DNA of 12,936 bases from Moraxellaceae bacterium (GTDB lineage Bacteria; Pseudomonadota; Gammaproteobacteria; Pseudomonadales; Ketobacteraceae): the NCBI GenBank assembly GCA_002402125.1, contig NVVG01000101.1:2616-15551 (forward strand), written 5' to 3'. Below the pieces are notes generated by a model. The model did no database searches. It saw only the letters and a program-made list of their open reading frames with translations, and was not told the DNA's origin. The position numbers were made by a program, and so were the translations under genes. Positions 1-9,194 of this stretch are shown piece by piece; positions within the stretch are counted from its first letter, which is position 1, and each line of letters starts with the position of its first letter.

Positions 1-540
1 TCGAACAGTGATTTAACGGCTGCAGAAATAGAATTGCTCAGTGTTGAAGGCAAAGAACGTCGAATGACAGAAGCGCTCGAAGGATATAGAAGTGAATATG
101 ATTATATTCTGGTAGATTGCCCGCCGTCTCTAAATATGCTGACGGTAAATTCACTTGCAGCATCCGATGGAGTTATCATTCCAATGCAGTGTGAATATTA
201 TGCATTGGAAGGTTTGTCTTCTTTGTTAGAAACCATCGAGACAATACGCAGCGTGTTAAACCCTAAGTTAGAGATTGAAGGTTTGTTACGTACCATGTAC
301 GATCCGCGTAACGCTTTGAGTAATCAAGTTTCTTCACAGTTAACTGAGCATTTTGAAGACAAAGTCTTTCGAACAATTATTCCACGCAACGTTCGGTTGG
401 CTGAAGCGCCAAGTCATGGTTTACCTGCATTGCTTTACGATAAAAAATCTCGAGGCGCAGTTTCTTATCTTGCATTAGCAGGGGAAATGATTCGTAGAGA
501 AGAGAAGCGAGTTAAACAAAGTGCGGTGGAAACAGCTTAG
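1..540 (+). CDS. parA: ParA/Soj chromosome-partitioning ATPase (3' part, 5' end outside window)
   Basis: This is the C-terminal 179 residues of a ParA-type ATPase; the frame is open to the left edge, so the TTG at 34 is not a start. ParA-family ATPases bind DNA nonspecifically in the ATP form and, with ParB, move parS-marked origin regions apart. The Walker A end lies outside the window. Visible are the Walker B region (YDYILVDCPPSLNMLTVNSL), the family signature PMQCEYYALEGL, and the C-terminal NVRLAEAPSHGLPALLYDKKS block, all typical of chromosomal Soj rather than plasmid ParA. parB follows on the same strand after an unusually long gap of 215 bp. Codon use matches the neighbours. The identification is secure; the ATP-binding N-terminus cannot be judged. 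Confidence 0.95.
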   Translation, partial: SNSDLTAAEIELLSVEGKERRMTEALEGYRSEYDYILVDCPPSLNMLTVNSLAASDGVIIPMQCEYYALEGLSSLLETIETIRSVLNPKLEIEGLLRTMYDPRNALSNQVSSQLTEHFEDKVFRTIIPRNVRLAEAPSHGLPALLYDKKSRGAVSYLALAGEMIRREEKRVKQSAVETA

Positions 541-581
541 CTTTTTCCAATCGTGCTTTTGTTAATCACCGCCGATTATTA

Positions 582-684
582 TTGGGCTATATAATTGAAC
601 TTTATATTCGAACTACAGCATCGAACTACAACATCGAGCCATATAATCGAGCTAAGTTATTGAGGCCTAGCTTGAGCAGTGGTA
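582..684. repeat. Degenerate 13-bp tandem repeat array between parA and parB
   Basis: Seven head-to-tail 13-bp units start at 582, 595, 608, 621, 634, 647 and 660. An eighth weaker unit starts at 672, one base out of phase. The approximate consensus is TYGARCTAYATMA. Position 1 (T) and position 3 (G) are the same in all seven in-phase units. Units 3 and 4 (608-620 and 621-633) differ at one base only. Perfect TATAAT hexamers occur at 590-595 and 642-647, but neither has a good -35 element at normal spacing. A 13-bp period cannot be coding. It could be a binding array for a regulator or a replication/segregation protein, or a decayed slippage repeat. The function is unknown. Confidence 0.7.
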
Positions 685-756
685 GATTGGTCCATCCAAA
701 ATATTGTGCTTAATTTCTTTTACTAATTTCCAACAAATAGAATCAAGGAAACTTTC

Positions 757-1671
757 ATGGCAGCGAAGAAAAAAGGCTTAGGGCGAGGTCTTGAGGCTCT
801 TATCGGCGGTTCAAATGCCATATCCAAAAAAGAAGTTTCCATTGTTGAAGCCCCGATGCTTGCAGGTAGTTCTGCAGATAGTAAAGAAACGGCACATGAC
901 GGTGACTATAGACATATCCCGGTTGAATTTCTTCAGCGTGGCCGTTTTCAACCCCGTCGCGACATGGATCCAGCCAAGTTAGAAGAATTATCAGAATCCA
1001 TTAAAGCTCAAGGGGTTATGCAACCCATTGTTATTCGCCCTATCTCATCGACTAATTATGAGATTATCGCGGGTGAGCGACGCTGGCGAGCGAGTCAATT
1101 AGCCGGATTGGACAAGGTACCCTGTATCATCCGTGATGTACCGGATGAAGCTGCCATTGCTATGGCGCTGATAGAAAACATTCAGCGTGAAGACCTTAAC
1201 CCAATCGAAGAAGCGGTTGCGCTACAACGGTTACAAGATGAGTTTGAATTAACCCACCAGCAAGTGGCAGAAGCAGTGGGCAAATCACGCACCACCGTGA
1301 CCAACTTGTTACGTCTTAATTCTTTGAGTTCTGAATCGAAAACAATGTTAGAACACGGTGACTTAGAAATGGGTCATGCGCGAGCTATTTTAACCTTAGA
1401 TCCATTGAAGCAATCAGAAGCAGCGCGTTCAATAGCATCCAGAGGATTATCCGTTCGGCAAGCTGAAGCATTAGTACGCCGACTGCAAAGCGAGGCGACC
1501 GCGGGTCCAGAGGATAAAATTGATCCTGATGTGCGCCAGTTACAAGATAGTCTATCCCAGAGGTTGGGTGCACCAGTACTGATTCAGCACAGTGCAAAAG
1601 GCAGAGGCAAGTTAGTCATAAAATATACCAGCTTGGATGAGCTTGATGGAATCTTAGCCCACATCAAATAA
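757..1671 (+). CDS. parB: ParB/Spo0J chromosome-partitioning protein
   Basis: This 304-aa protein has typical chromosomal ParB length. ParB binds centromere-like parS sites, acts as a CTP-dependent sliding clamp and stimulates ParA ATPase. The N-terminal ParA-contact motif GLGRGLEALIG is at residues 7-17. The N-terminal nucleotide-binding/clamp domain contains RFQPRR (63-68), GERRWR (106-111) and ENIQRE (140-145), all part of the CTP-binding fold. A helix-turn-helix follows at about 166-186 (LTHQQVAEAVGKSRTTVTNL). The C-terminal dimerisation region, about 255-304, ends in LDGILAHIK. The ATG at 757 is preceded by AAGGA at 745-749, which supports this start. The gene lies downstream of parA but is separated by a repeat-bearing gap, so it may have its own promoter. 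No full-match parS (TGTTTCACGTGAAACA) was seen in the window. Confidence 0.97.
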   Translation: MAAKKKGLGRGLEALIGGSNAISKKEVSIVEAPMLAGSSADSKETAHDGDYRHIPVEFLQRGRFQPRRDMDPAKLEELSESIKAQGVMQPIVIRPISSTNYEIIAGERRWRASQLAGLDKVPCIIRDVPDEAAIAMALIENIQREDLNPIEEAVALQRLQDEFELTHQQVAEAVGKSRTTVTNLLRLNSLSSESKTMLEHGDLEMGHARAILTLDPLKQSEAARSIASRGLSVRQAEALVRRLQSEATAGPEDKIDPDVRQLQDSLSQRLGAPVLIQHSAKGRGKLVIKYTSLDELDGILAHIK

Positions 1672-1715
1672 CTCCCGTTGTATGTCGGACTACCAAAAAA
1701 CGCCTTGGTGAAGTT

Positions 1716-1779
1716 AATAGACAAAAAGCCAATAAATTTCAGTGTTGTTGTTTTTTTGTCCTATTGATCCATGAAATTT
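1716..1779. repeat. Interleaved AT-rich inverted repeats downstream of parB
   Basis: One inverted repeat pairs 1716-1727 (AATAGACAAAAA) with 1753-1765, with one bulged C, around a 25-nt loop. A second perfect 8-bp repeat pairs AAATTTCA (1734-1741) with TGAAATTT (1772-1779). Because the second left arm lies inside the first loop, the two stems interleave as in an H-type pseudoknot. Both are AT-rich and neither has a GC stem followed by a clean U-run. At best it is a weak transcript end for parB. Apart from the promoter at 1873-1901, I see no other clear element in the 1672-1968 gap. Confidence 0.35.
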
Positions 1780-1872
1780 TCAATGTCCACTGCAGCTAAT
1801 GTAGAAAAAATAGCCTGAATCCCCCCTTGCGTAATAAATACCCAAAATAATTTGATGATATCTTAATACTGG

Positions 1873-1901
1873 TTGCTAGTGCGGTTAAGAATCACTATAA
1901 T
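1873..1901 (+). promoter_or_regulatory. Predicted sigma70 promoter of the atp operon
   Basis: The -35 TTGCTA (1873-1878, 4 of 6 matches) and the perfect -10 TATAAT (1896-1901) are separated by exactly 17 bp. Transcription would start near 1908, about 60 nt before atpI. This is the best promoter-like element in the gap ahead of the ATP synthase genes, and it fits their expected high constitutive expression. A modest hairpin in the leader (GCTC 1920-1923 with GAGC 1933-1936) is the only other structure seen. Confidence 0.7.
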
Positions 1902-1968
1902 TTGCCCCGCCTCAGACCAGCTCCTTTCGAGAGAGCGAATCTATTTATGATGAGCAAAGGTAGAAAAA

Positions 1969-2373
1969 GTGACAAAACCGCGGGCGTTAAATGATCGCTC
2001 TTTGGCATATCGACTGGTCGGCACACAAGCCGCCGTTGCATCTCTTTTCCCTGTATTGCTACTCATAATAAGCAAAGACGTTGCACTATCTGCTCTGATA
2101 GGTGGATGGATAGCGACAGCCTCGAACGCATACTTTGCATTTCAGGCGTTTCGATACTCTGGCGCTCGAGCAGCCAGCCAGATGGTGAAGTCGTTTCAAC
2201 GAGGCGAGAGTGGCAAGTTTGTCATAACGATCGTATTAATGCTGGTGGCGTTTAAATACGTACCGGCATTACAGATAAAAGAGAATGCATTAGCGATGTT
2301 TACCGCATTTATTGCGGTGTTGATGGTGTCATGGTTTGCACCACTTCTGTTTAAACAGCGTATAAACAAATAA
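1969..2373 (+). CDS. atpI: F0F1 ATP synthase assembly factor, subunit I (AtpI)
   Basis: This small hydrophobic protein (134 aa) is in the invariant first position of a gammaproteobacterial atp operon. AtpI is a non-stoichiometric inner-membrane protein linked to c-ring assembly. Four membrane segments are apparent at roughly residues 17-35, 38-60, 84-101 and 107-128, with a basic loop around 62-83. The start is GTG at 1969, with AAAGG at 1956-1960; an in-frame TGA at 1948-1950 rules out a start further upstream. AtpI sequences diverge quickly, so the call rests on size, topology and position as much as on residues. A short overlapping open frame begins ATGATG at 1947 in another frame and ends inside atpI at 1994; it is probably not a gene. 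Confidence 0.9.
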   Translation: MTKPRALNDRSLAYRLVGTQAAVASLFPVLLLIISKDVALSALIGGWIATASNAYFAFQAFRYSGARAASQMVKSFQRGESGKFVITIVLMLVAFKYVPALQIKENALAMFTAFIAVLMVSWFAPLLFKQRINK

Positions 2374-2392
2374 ACCTTAGCCCAAACTGTGA

Positions 2393-3238
<846 letters not shown>

Positions 3239-3243
3239 GCATC

Positions 3244-3290
3244 GCTTTTAACATTACCTTGTTAATAAGAAATGTTATTTAGTAAAAAGC
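3244..3290 (+). other. Extended imperfect hairpin in the atpB-atpE gap
   Basis: GCTTTT (3244-3249) can pair with AAAAGC (3285-3290), and the inner ACATT (3251-3255) with AATGT (3271-3275), leaving an asymmetric bulge. Between this and the atpE ribosome binding site lies an A/C-rich stretch with little pairing potential (about 3300-3335). In E. coli an unstructured, A/U-rich region before atpE is a known translation enhancer; a similar role here is inference. Confidence 0.35.
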
Positions 3291-3310
3291 AACACCAGTT
3301 TCAACCTTAA

Positions 3311-3586
<276 letters not shown>

Positions 3587-3591
3587 GCTTC

Positions 3592-3621
3592 GCTCGAAAA
3601 GTAAAAACACTTTTAACGAGC
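3592..3621 (+). other. Intercistronic hairpin between atpE and atpF
   Basis: GCTCG (3592-3596) pairs with CGAGC (3617-3621) and AAAAGT (3597-3602) with ACTTTT (3609-3614). Together they give 11 base pairs with a two-base AA bulge and a six-base loop. No U-run follows; the atpF ribosome binding site begins at once at 3622. It lies directly 3' of the high-copy c-subunit cistron and could stabilise that part of the mRNA or slow 3' exonucleases. Confidence 0.6.
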
Positions 3622-3635
3622 AAGAGGACTTACGT

Positions 3636-4106
3636 ATGAACATTAATGCGACCATCTTAGGTCAAGCAATATCCTTTGCGATCTTTGTCTTTTTCTGTCT
3701 TAAGTTTGTTTGGCCACCGCTCATCGGTGCCATGAACGAAAGAAGAGAAAAAATTGCTGCTGGCTTGCAAGATGCCGACAAGGCAGCACAAGATCTAGAG
3801 CTTGCAAAAGCAAAAGCGGCGGATATTTTGCGTGAAGCAAAACAGCAAGCTGCAGAGCTGATTGAGCAAGCCAACAAGCGTGGATCACAGCTTATTGACG
3901 AAGCAAAAGATCAAGCTCGCGAAGAAGGTGAGCGTCTTAAAGTAGCTGCACAAAGCGATATAGAACAAGAAGTGAATCGTGCTAAAGAAACACTGCGTTC
4001 ACAGGTTTCTGTTCTTGCAGTGGCAGGTGCTGAAAAGATCCTTAACACGTCTGTTGACCAGAGTGCTCATAGCAAAATGCTAGAGCAACTCGCAGCAGAG
4101 TTATAA
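3636..4106 (+). CDS. atpF: ATP synthase Fo subunit b
   Basis: At 156 aa this is exactly the E. coli subunit b length. Two copies form the peripheral stalk that holds F1 against Fo. One N-terminal membrane helix (about 8-28, [20 protein letters not shown]) is followed by the conserved [18 protein letters not shown] segment. A long, charged, alanine-rich coiled coil runs from about 35 to 125, and the C-terminal delta-binding region ends LEQLAAEL. The ribosome binding site AAGAGGA (3622-3628) is seven bases before the ATG. atpH follows after 12 nt. Confidence 0.96.
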   Translation: MNINATILGQAISFAIFVFFCLKFVWPPLIGAMNERREKIAAGLQDADKAAQDLELAKAKAADILREAKQQAAELIEQANKRGSQLIDEAKDQAREEGERLKVAAQSDIEQEVNRAKETLRSQVSVLAVAGAEKILNTSVDQSAHSKMLEQLAAEL

Positions 4107-4118
4107 CGGTAATAGATA

Positions 4119-4655
4119 ATGGCAGAACTAACGACAGTTGCTCGGCCCTACGCTAAAGCCGCTTTTCAGTTTGCTGAAGAGAAAGGGCAATTAGCAGAAT
4201 GGTCTTTGATGCTTTCTTTCACCGCAGCGGTAGTTGATGACTCGGCAGTAAAAGAGATACTGGACAATCCAAAACTGACAACTGAACAACAGTTGAATAC
4301 GTTGACAACGATTTGTGCAGACCAGCTAGATGAAAGCGGCAAAAACTTTATTGCTTTATTAGCAAGTAATAAGCGACTGTCAGCGTTGTCAGCAATCTCT
4401 GAGCTTTTCGAGCAGCTTAAAGCCGAGAAAGAGCAATCAGTAGACGTAAAGATTATTTCTGCATTTGAGGTAACATCCGATCAAACCGCGAGTTTGGCCA
4501 CTGCGCTAAAAACGCGTTTAGGGCAGGATGTGAATATCGAATCTGAAGTAGATCAATCATTAATAGGTGGCCTGATTATTCGTGCAGGCGACATTGTAAT
4601 TGACGGCTCTGTTCGCGGTAAGCTTGCAAAGTTAGCCGAAACCATGAGCGCTTAA
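4119..4655 (+). CDS. atpH: ATP synthase F1 subunit delta
   Basis: This 178-aa soluble protein (E. coli 177) connects the b-subunit stalk to the top of the alpha3beta3 head. The N-terminal helical domain starts with the family motif VARPYAKAAFQFAEE (about 7-21). The C-terminal domain contains the diagnostic SLIGGLIIRAGDIVIDGSVRGKL (roughly 147-169). The 12-nt gap after atpF has no clear Shine-Dalgarno sequence, so translation is probably coupled to atpF. This fits the single copy of delta per enzyme. The middle of the protein is variable, as is normal for the family. Confidence 0.95.
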   Translation: MAELTTVARPYAKAAFQFAEEKGQLAEWSLMLSFTAAVVDDSAVKEILDNPKLTTEQQLNTLTTICADQLDESGKNFIALLASNKRLSALSAISELFEQLKAEKEQSVDVKIISAFEVTSDQTASLATALKTRLGQDVNIESEVDQSLIGGLIIRAGDIVIDGSVRGKLAKLAETMSA

Positions 4656-4682
4656 TTAGGCTCTTAACAGAACGTGAGTATT

Positions 4683-4687
4683 GAGGA
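4683..4687 (+). promoter_or_regulatory. Ribosome binding site that fixes the atpA start
   Basis: GAGGA lies seven bases before the ATG at 4695. The longest open frame would start at GTG 4674, but nothing resembling a ribosome binding site precedes that codon, and it would add seven residues absent from E. coli AtpA. The ATG at 4695 is therefore preferred. Confidence 0.75.
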
Positions 4688-4694
4688 TAAAAGC

Positions 4695-6239
4695 ATGCAG
4701 CAACTCAATCCATCAGAAATCAGCGAGCTGATCAAGCAGCGCATCGAAAGTCTAGATGCCTCTTCAGAAGCCCGTACTGAGGGAACTATCGTTAGTGTAT
4801 CTGACGGTATCGTTCGTATCCACGGCTTAGCCGATGTGATGTACGGCGAAATGATCGAATTTGAAGGTGGTGTATTTGGAATGGCACTTAACCTAGAGCA
4901 AGATTCAGTAGGCGCCATTGTACTTGGTGACTACCTTTCTCTTCAAGAAGGTCAAAAAGCACAGTGTACTGGCAAGGTACTTGAAGTACCAGTTGGACCA
5001 GAGCTTCTTGGTCGCGTAGTGGATACTATGGGTAACCCTATCGACGGTAAAGGTCCGGTTAATGCTAAATTAACTGACTTCGTCGAAAAAGTTGCACCGG
5101 GTGTAATCGCACGTCAATCCGTTGATGAGCCAGTACAAACGGGTCTTAAAGCAATTGATTCGATGGTGCCAATCGGCCGTGGTCAACGTGAGTTGATTAT
5201 CGGTGACCGTCAAATTGGTAAAACTGCTGTTGCGATTGATGCAATCATCAACCAAAAAGGTACAGGCATTAAATGTATCTATGTTGCGATTGGTCAAAAG
5301 CAATCTTCTATTGCTAACGTAGTACGTAAGTTAGAAGAGCACGGCGCAATGGAGCACACTATTATCGTTGCGGCTTCAGCATCGGATCCTGCATCTATGC
5401 AGTTCCTTGCACCATTTGCGGGTTGCGCAATGGGTGAGTACTTCCGTGACCGTGGTCAAGATGCACTTATCGTATATGATGATTTAACCAAGCAAGCTTG
5501 GGCTTATCGTCAAATCTCTTTGCTACTTCGTCGTCCTCCAGGTCGTGAAGCATATCCTGGTGATGTTTTCTATCTCCATTCACGTCTACTTGAGCGTGCT
5601 GCTCGTGTAAACGCTGACTATGTTGAGAAGTTCACCAACGGTGAAGTAAAAGGTAAAACCGGTTCTTTGACAGCGTTGCCTATCATCGAAACCCAAGCGG
5701 GTGACGTATCTGCTTTTGTACCGACGAACGTAATCTCGATTACCGATGGTCAGATTTTCTTAGAATCCGATCTATTTAACGCGGGTATTCGTCCTGCGAT
5801 GAACGCCGGTATCTCGGTATCGCGTGTTGGTGGTGCTGCTCAGACTAAGATCATCAAGAAGTTGGGTGGTGGTATTCGTTTGGCATTGGCTCAGTATCGT
5901 GAACTTGCAGCATTTGCACAGTTCGCTTCTGATCTTGATGAAGCAACACGTAAGCAGCTTGAGCACGGCCAAGCCGTAACCGAACTAATGAAGCAAAAGC
6001 AATACTCGCCAATGAGTATTGCGGACATGGCTTTGATGCTCTATGTAGCCAACGAAGGTTATTTAGAAGGCATTGAAATTAACAAGATCTTAGATTTTGA
6101 AGCTGCGTTACTTTCTTTCGCGCGATCCGAGTTCGCAGAGATGATGAAAAGCACTGACGAAACTGCAAACTGGAATAAAGAGATCGAAGGCCAATTTAAA
6201 GAGTGTGTTGAGAAATTCAAGTCCACTCAATCTTGGTAA
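4695..6239 (+). CDS. atpA: ATP synthase F1 subunit alpha
   Basis: This 514-aa protein (E. coli 513) is the regulatory, non-catalytic nucleotide-binding subunit, three per F1 head. It starts [17 protein letters not shown], matching the family N-terminus. The beta-barrel domain covers about 1-90 and the nucleotide-binding domain about 91-375. The C-terminal helical domain ends in the conserved KSTQSW. The P-loop at 170-177 reads GDRQIGKT, where GDRQTGKT is the usual form. The arginine finger is R377 in [10 protein letters not shown] (E. coli R376). Other hallmarks are [24 protein letters not shown] and [26 protein letters not shown]. Arg and Gly codons are mostly CGT and GGT, as in highly expressed genes. 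A UUCG hairpin lies directly after the stop. Confidence 0.97.
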   Translation: MQQLNPSEISELIKQRIESLDASSEARTEGTIVSVSDGIVRIHGLADVMYGEMIEFEGGVFGMALNLEQDSVGAIVLGDYLSLQEGQKAQCTGKVLEVPVGPELLGRVVDTMGNPIDGKGPVNAKLTDFVEKVAPGVIARQSVDEPVQTGLKAIDSMVPIGRGQRELIIGDRQIGKTAVAIDAIINQKGTGIKCIYVAIGQKQSSIANVVRKLEEHGAMEHTIIVAASASDPASMQFLAPFAGCAMGEYFRDRGQDALIVYDDLTKQAWAYRQISLLLRRPPGREAYPGDVFYLHSRLLERAARVNADYVEKFTNGEVKGKTGSLTALPIIETQAGDVSAFVPTNVISITDGQIFLESDLFNAGIRPAMNAGISVSRVGGAAQTKIIKKLGGGIRLALAQYRELAAFAQFASDLDEATRKQLEHGQAVTELMKQKQYSPMSIADMALMLYVANEGYLEGIEINKILDFEAALLSFARSEFAEMMKSTDETANWNKEIEGQFKECVEKFKSTQSW

Positions 6240-6246
6240 TCTAAAC

Positions 6247-6272
6247 GATAGAGCAGCTTCGGCTGCTTTATC
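6247..6272 (+). other. UUCG-tetraloop hairpin between atpA and atpG
   Basis: An uninterrupted 11-bp stem pairs 6247-6257 (GATAGAGCAGC) with 6262-6272 (GCTGCTTTATC), including one G-U pair. The loop is the very stable C(UUCG)G tetraloop at 6258-6261. It begins eight bases after the atpA stop. No U-run follows, so it is unlikely to be a full terminator. It more likely stabilises or processes the mRNA, or partly attenuates downstream transcription. Confidence 0.8.
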
Positions 6273-6293
6273 AACGGATAAGTTGGAAGAGAT

Positions 6294-7154
6294 ATGGCAG
6301 GTACAAAAGAAATACGGACCAAAATTGCGAGCGTAAAAAACACGCAAAAAATTACTTCAGCGATGCAACTAGTTGCTGCAAGTAAGATGCGTAAAGCGCG
6401 GGAACGTATGGCTGCGTCTAAGCCTTATTCGGAAAAGATCCGTCAGGTAGTTAGTCACCTAGCAACATCGAATCCTGAGTATCGGCATATGTATATGCAA
6501 GATCGGGAAGTGAAACGTGTGGGTGTTATCGTAATCTCCAGTGATCGCGGTCTCTGTGGTGGATTAAACATAAACCTTTTTAAACGTGCCCTCTCTGTGT
6601 CAAAAGAGTGGTCAGAAAAAGGTGCAGAGATTGATTTATGTTTAATTGGCAATAAAGCCACGAGTTTCTTTAGGTCAGTGGGTGGTAATACAATTGCTTC
6701 AACATCGGGATTAGGCGATGCCCCCAGTGTTGAAGACCTGATTGGTTCTGTGAAAGTAATGTTAAATGCTTTCGACGAAGGCAAAATTGATCGTTTGTTC
6801 TTAGTGTTCAACGAGTTTGTCAATACTATGACGCAAAGCCCACAAGCATTACAGTTATTGCCACTTAAAGCCGGTGATACTGGTGAGCGCAAAGGCCCAT
6901 GGGACTATATCTACGAACCAGAAGCGAAAGAGATTTTAGATCTGCTACTGGTACGTTATGTAGAATCACAGGTTTACCAAGGCGTTGTTGAAAACAATGC
7001 GTGTGAGCAAGCTGCACGAATGGTTGCAATGAAATCAGCTACGGATAATGCCGGCGACATCATTAGCGATCTTGAGCTTATTTACAACAAAGCACGTCAA
7101 GCTGCGATTACACAAGAGCTATCTGAGATTGTCAGTGGCGCGGCAGCGGTTTAA
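6294..7154 (+). CDS. atpG: ATP synthase F1 subunit gamma
   Basis: This 286-aa protein (E. coli 287) is the rotating central shaft inside the alpha3beta3 ring. Its N- and C-terminal helices form the coiled coil. The N-terminal helix holds the family block [18 protein letters not shown] and continues [12 protein letters not shown] (about 4-35). The Rossmann-like middle begins [18 protein letters not shown] (about 75-92). The C-terminal signature is [20 protein letters not shown] (about 262-281). GGAAGAG at 6285-6291 precedes the ATG at 6294 and supports this start. The gene is complete and follows the UUCG hairpin. Confidence 0.96.
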   Translation: MAGTKEIRTKIASVKNTQKITSAMQLVAASKMRKARERMAASKPYSEKIRQVVSHLATSNPEYRHMYMQDREVKRVGVIVISSDRGLCGGLNINLFKRALSVSKEWSEKGAEIDLCLIGNKATSFFRSVGGNTIASTSGLGDAPSVEDLIGSVKVMLNAFDEGKIDRLFLVFNEFVNTMTQSPQALQLLPLKAGDTGERKGPWDYIYEPEAKEILDLLLVRYVESQVYQGVVENNACEQAARMVAMKSATDNAGDIISDLELIYNKARQAAITQELSEIVSGAAAV

Positions 7155-7164
7155 CGATTTCTAA

Positions 7165-8613
<1,449 letters not shown>

Positions 8614-8636
8614 TTATCCGTATTTGGAGATAACGA

Positions 8637-9062
8637 ATGGCTATGACCGTACAATGCGAGATAGTTAGTGCCGAAAAAGAGATATTCTCTGGGTTAGTAG
8701 AAATGCTAATCGCTCACGGCGCGTTGGGTGACCTGGGTATTGCCCCAGGTCATGCTCCTCTTCTTACCCGTTTAACGCCTGGTCCAGTACGTGTGATCAA
8801 GCAAAATGGCGAAGAAGAAATGTACTACGTGTCGGGTGGAATGTTAGAAGTTCAGCCCAATATGGTGACTGTACTGGCAGATACTGCAGTACGCGCTGAT
8901 GATGTTGATGAAGCTGCAGCAGAAAGAGCAGCGGAAGAAGCACGTAAGTCGCTAGAAAATCAGAACTCTGAGATTGATTATTCAACCGCGGCGGCTCAAT
9001 TGGCAGAAGCCGTGGCTCAATTGAGAACGATTCGTCAATTGAAAAATAAGTTGGGCAAGTAA
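8637..9062 (+). CDS. atpC: ATP synthase F1 subunit epsilon
   Basis: This 141-aa subunit of the rotor stalk couples gamma to the c-ring and inhibits ATP hydrolysis through its C-terminal helices. The N-terminal beta-sandwich has [19 protein letters not shown] (about 31-49) and [22 protein letters not shown] (about 63-84). The C-terminal two-helix hairpin starts at about residue 88 and ends [15 protein letters not shown]. It starts MAMT as in E. coli, which supports the first of the two nearby ATGs. GGAGA at 8626-8630 is the ribosome binding site. A weak stem (TTATC 8614-8618 with GATAA 8629-8633) overlaps its edge. The gene closes the operon and is followed by a strong terminator. Confidence 0.95.
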   Translation: MAMTVQCEIVSAEKEIFSGLVEMLIAHGALGDLGIAPGHAPLLTRLTPGPVRVIKQNGEEEMYYVSGGMLEVQPNMVTVLADTAVRADDVDEAAAERAAEEARKSLENQNSEIDYSTAAAQLAEAVAQLRTIRQLKNKLGK

Positions 9063-9082
9063 TCACCAGCGTAAAGTGATTA
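9060..9082 (+). other. Short inverted repeat spanning the atpC stop codon
   Basis: TAATCAC (9060-9066) and GTGATTA (9076-9082) form a perfect 7-bp stem with a nine-base loop; the left arm contains the TAA stop. It precedes the main terminator by 14 bases and may help protect the 3' end of the operon mRNA. Its function is unproven. Confidence 0.4.
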
Positions 9083-9096
9083 ATTGTACTGACAAT

Positions 9097-9125
9097 AAAA
9101 GGGTGGCTACGGCCACCCTTTTTTT
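9097..9125 (+). terminator. Rho-independent terminator of the atp operon
   Basis: GGGTGGC (9101-9107) pairs with GCCACCC (9112-9118) around a C(UACG)G tetraloop of the stable UNCG class. The upstream A-run (9097-9100) pairs with the first T residues of a T7 run (9119-9125). This is a textbook intrinsic terminator 35 bases after atpC, separating the ATP synthase transcript from glmU. Confidence 0.95.
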
Positions 9126-9194
9126 GTTTTATACTAGTAACTGCAGAGCCTACGGGACAAACTTATAGAAATCTCCATACCAAGGAATCTCAGG

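Noticed and set aside
541..756. A chromosomal origin next to parA
   Set aside because: No good DnaA boxes (TTATCCACA) or clear AT-rich unwinding element are present. The 13-bp repeats do not match oriC 13-mers, and the locus is only expected to be near the origin.
4674..4694. GTG start for atpA at 4674
   Set aside because: No ribosome binding site precedes it and it adds seven residues absent in E. coli AtpA, whereas ATG 4695 has GAGGA seven bases upstream.
6247..6272. The atpA-atpG hairpin as a true operon terminator
   Set aside because: No U-run follows the stem, and essential F1 genes continue directly downstream.
6455..6892. 145-codon open frame on the minus strand inside atpG
   Set aside because: It is fully antisense to a conserved gene and has no family resemblance or ribosome binding site. 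Similar antisense frames inside parB, atpA, atpD, glmU and glmS were dismissed for the same reason.
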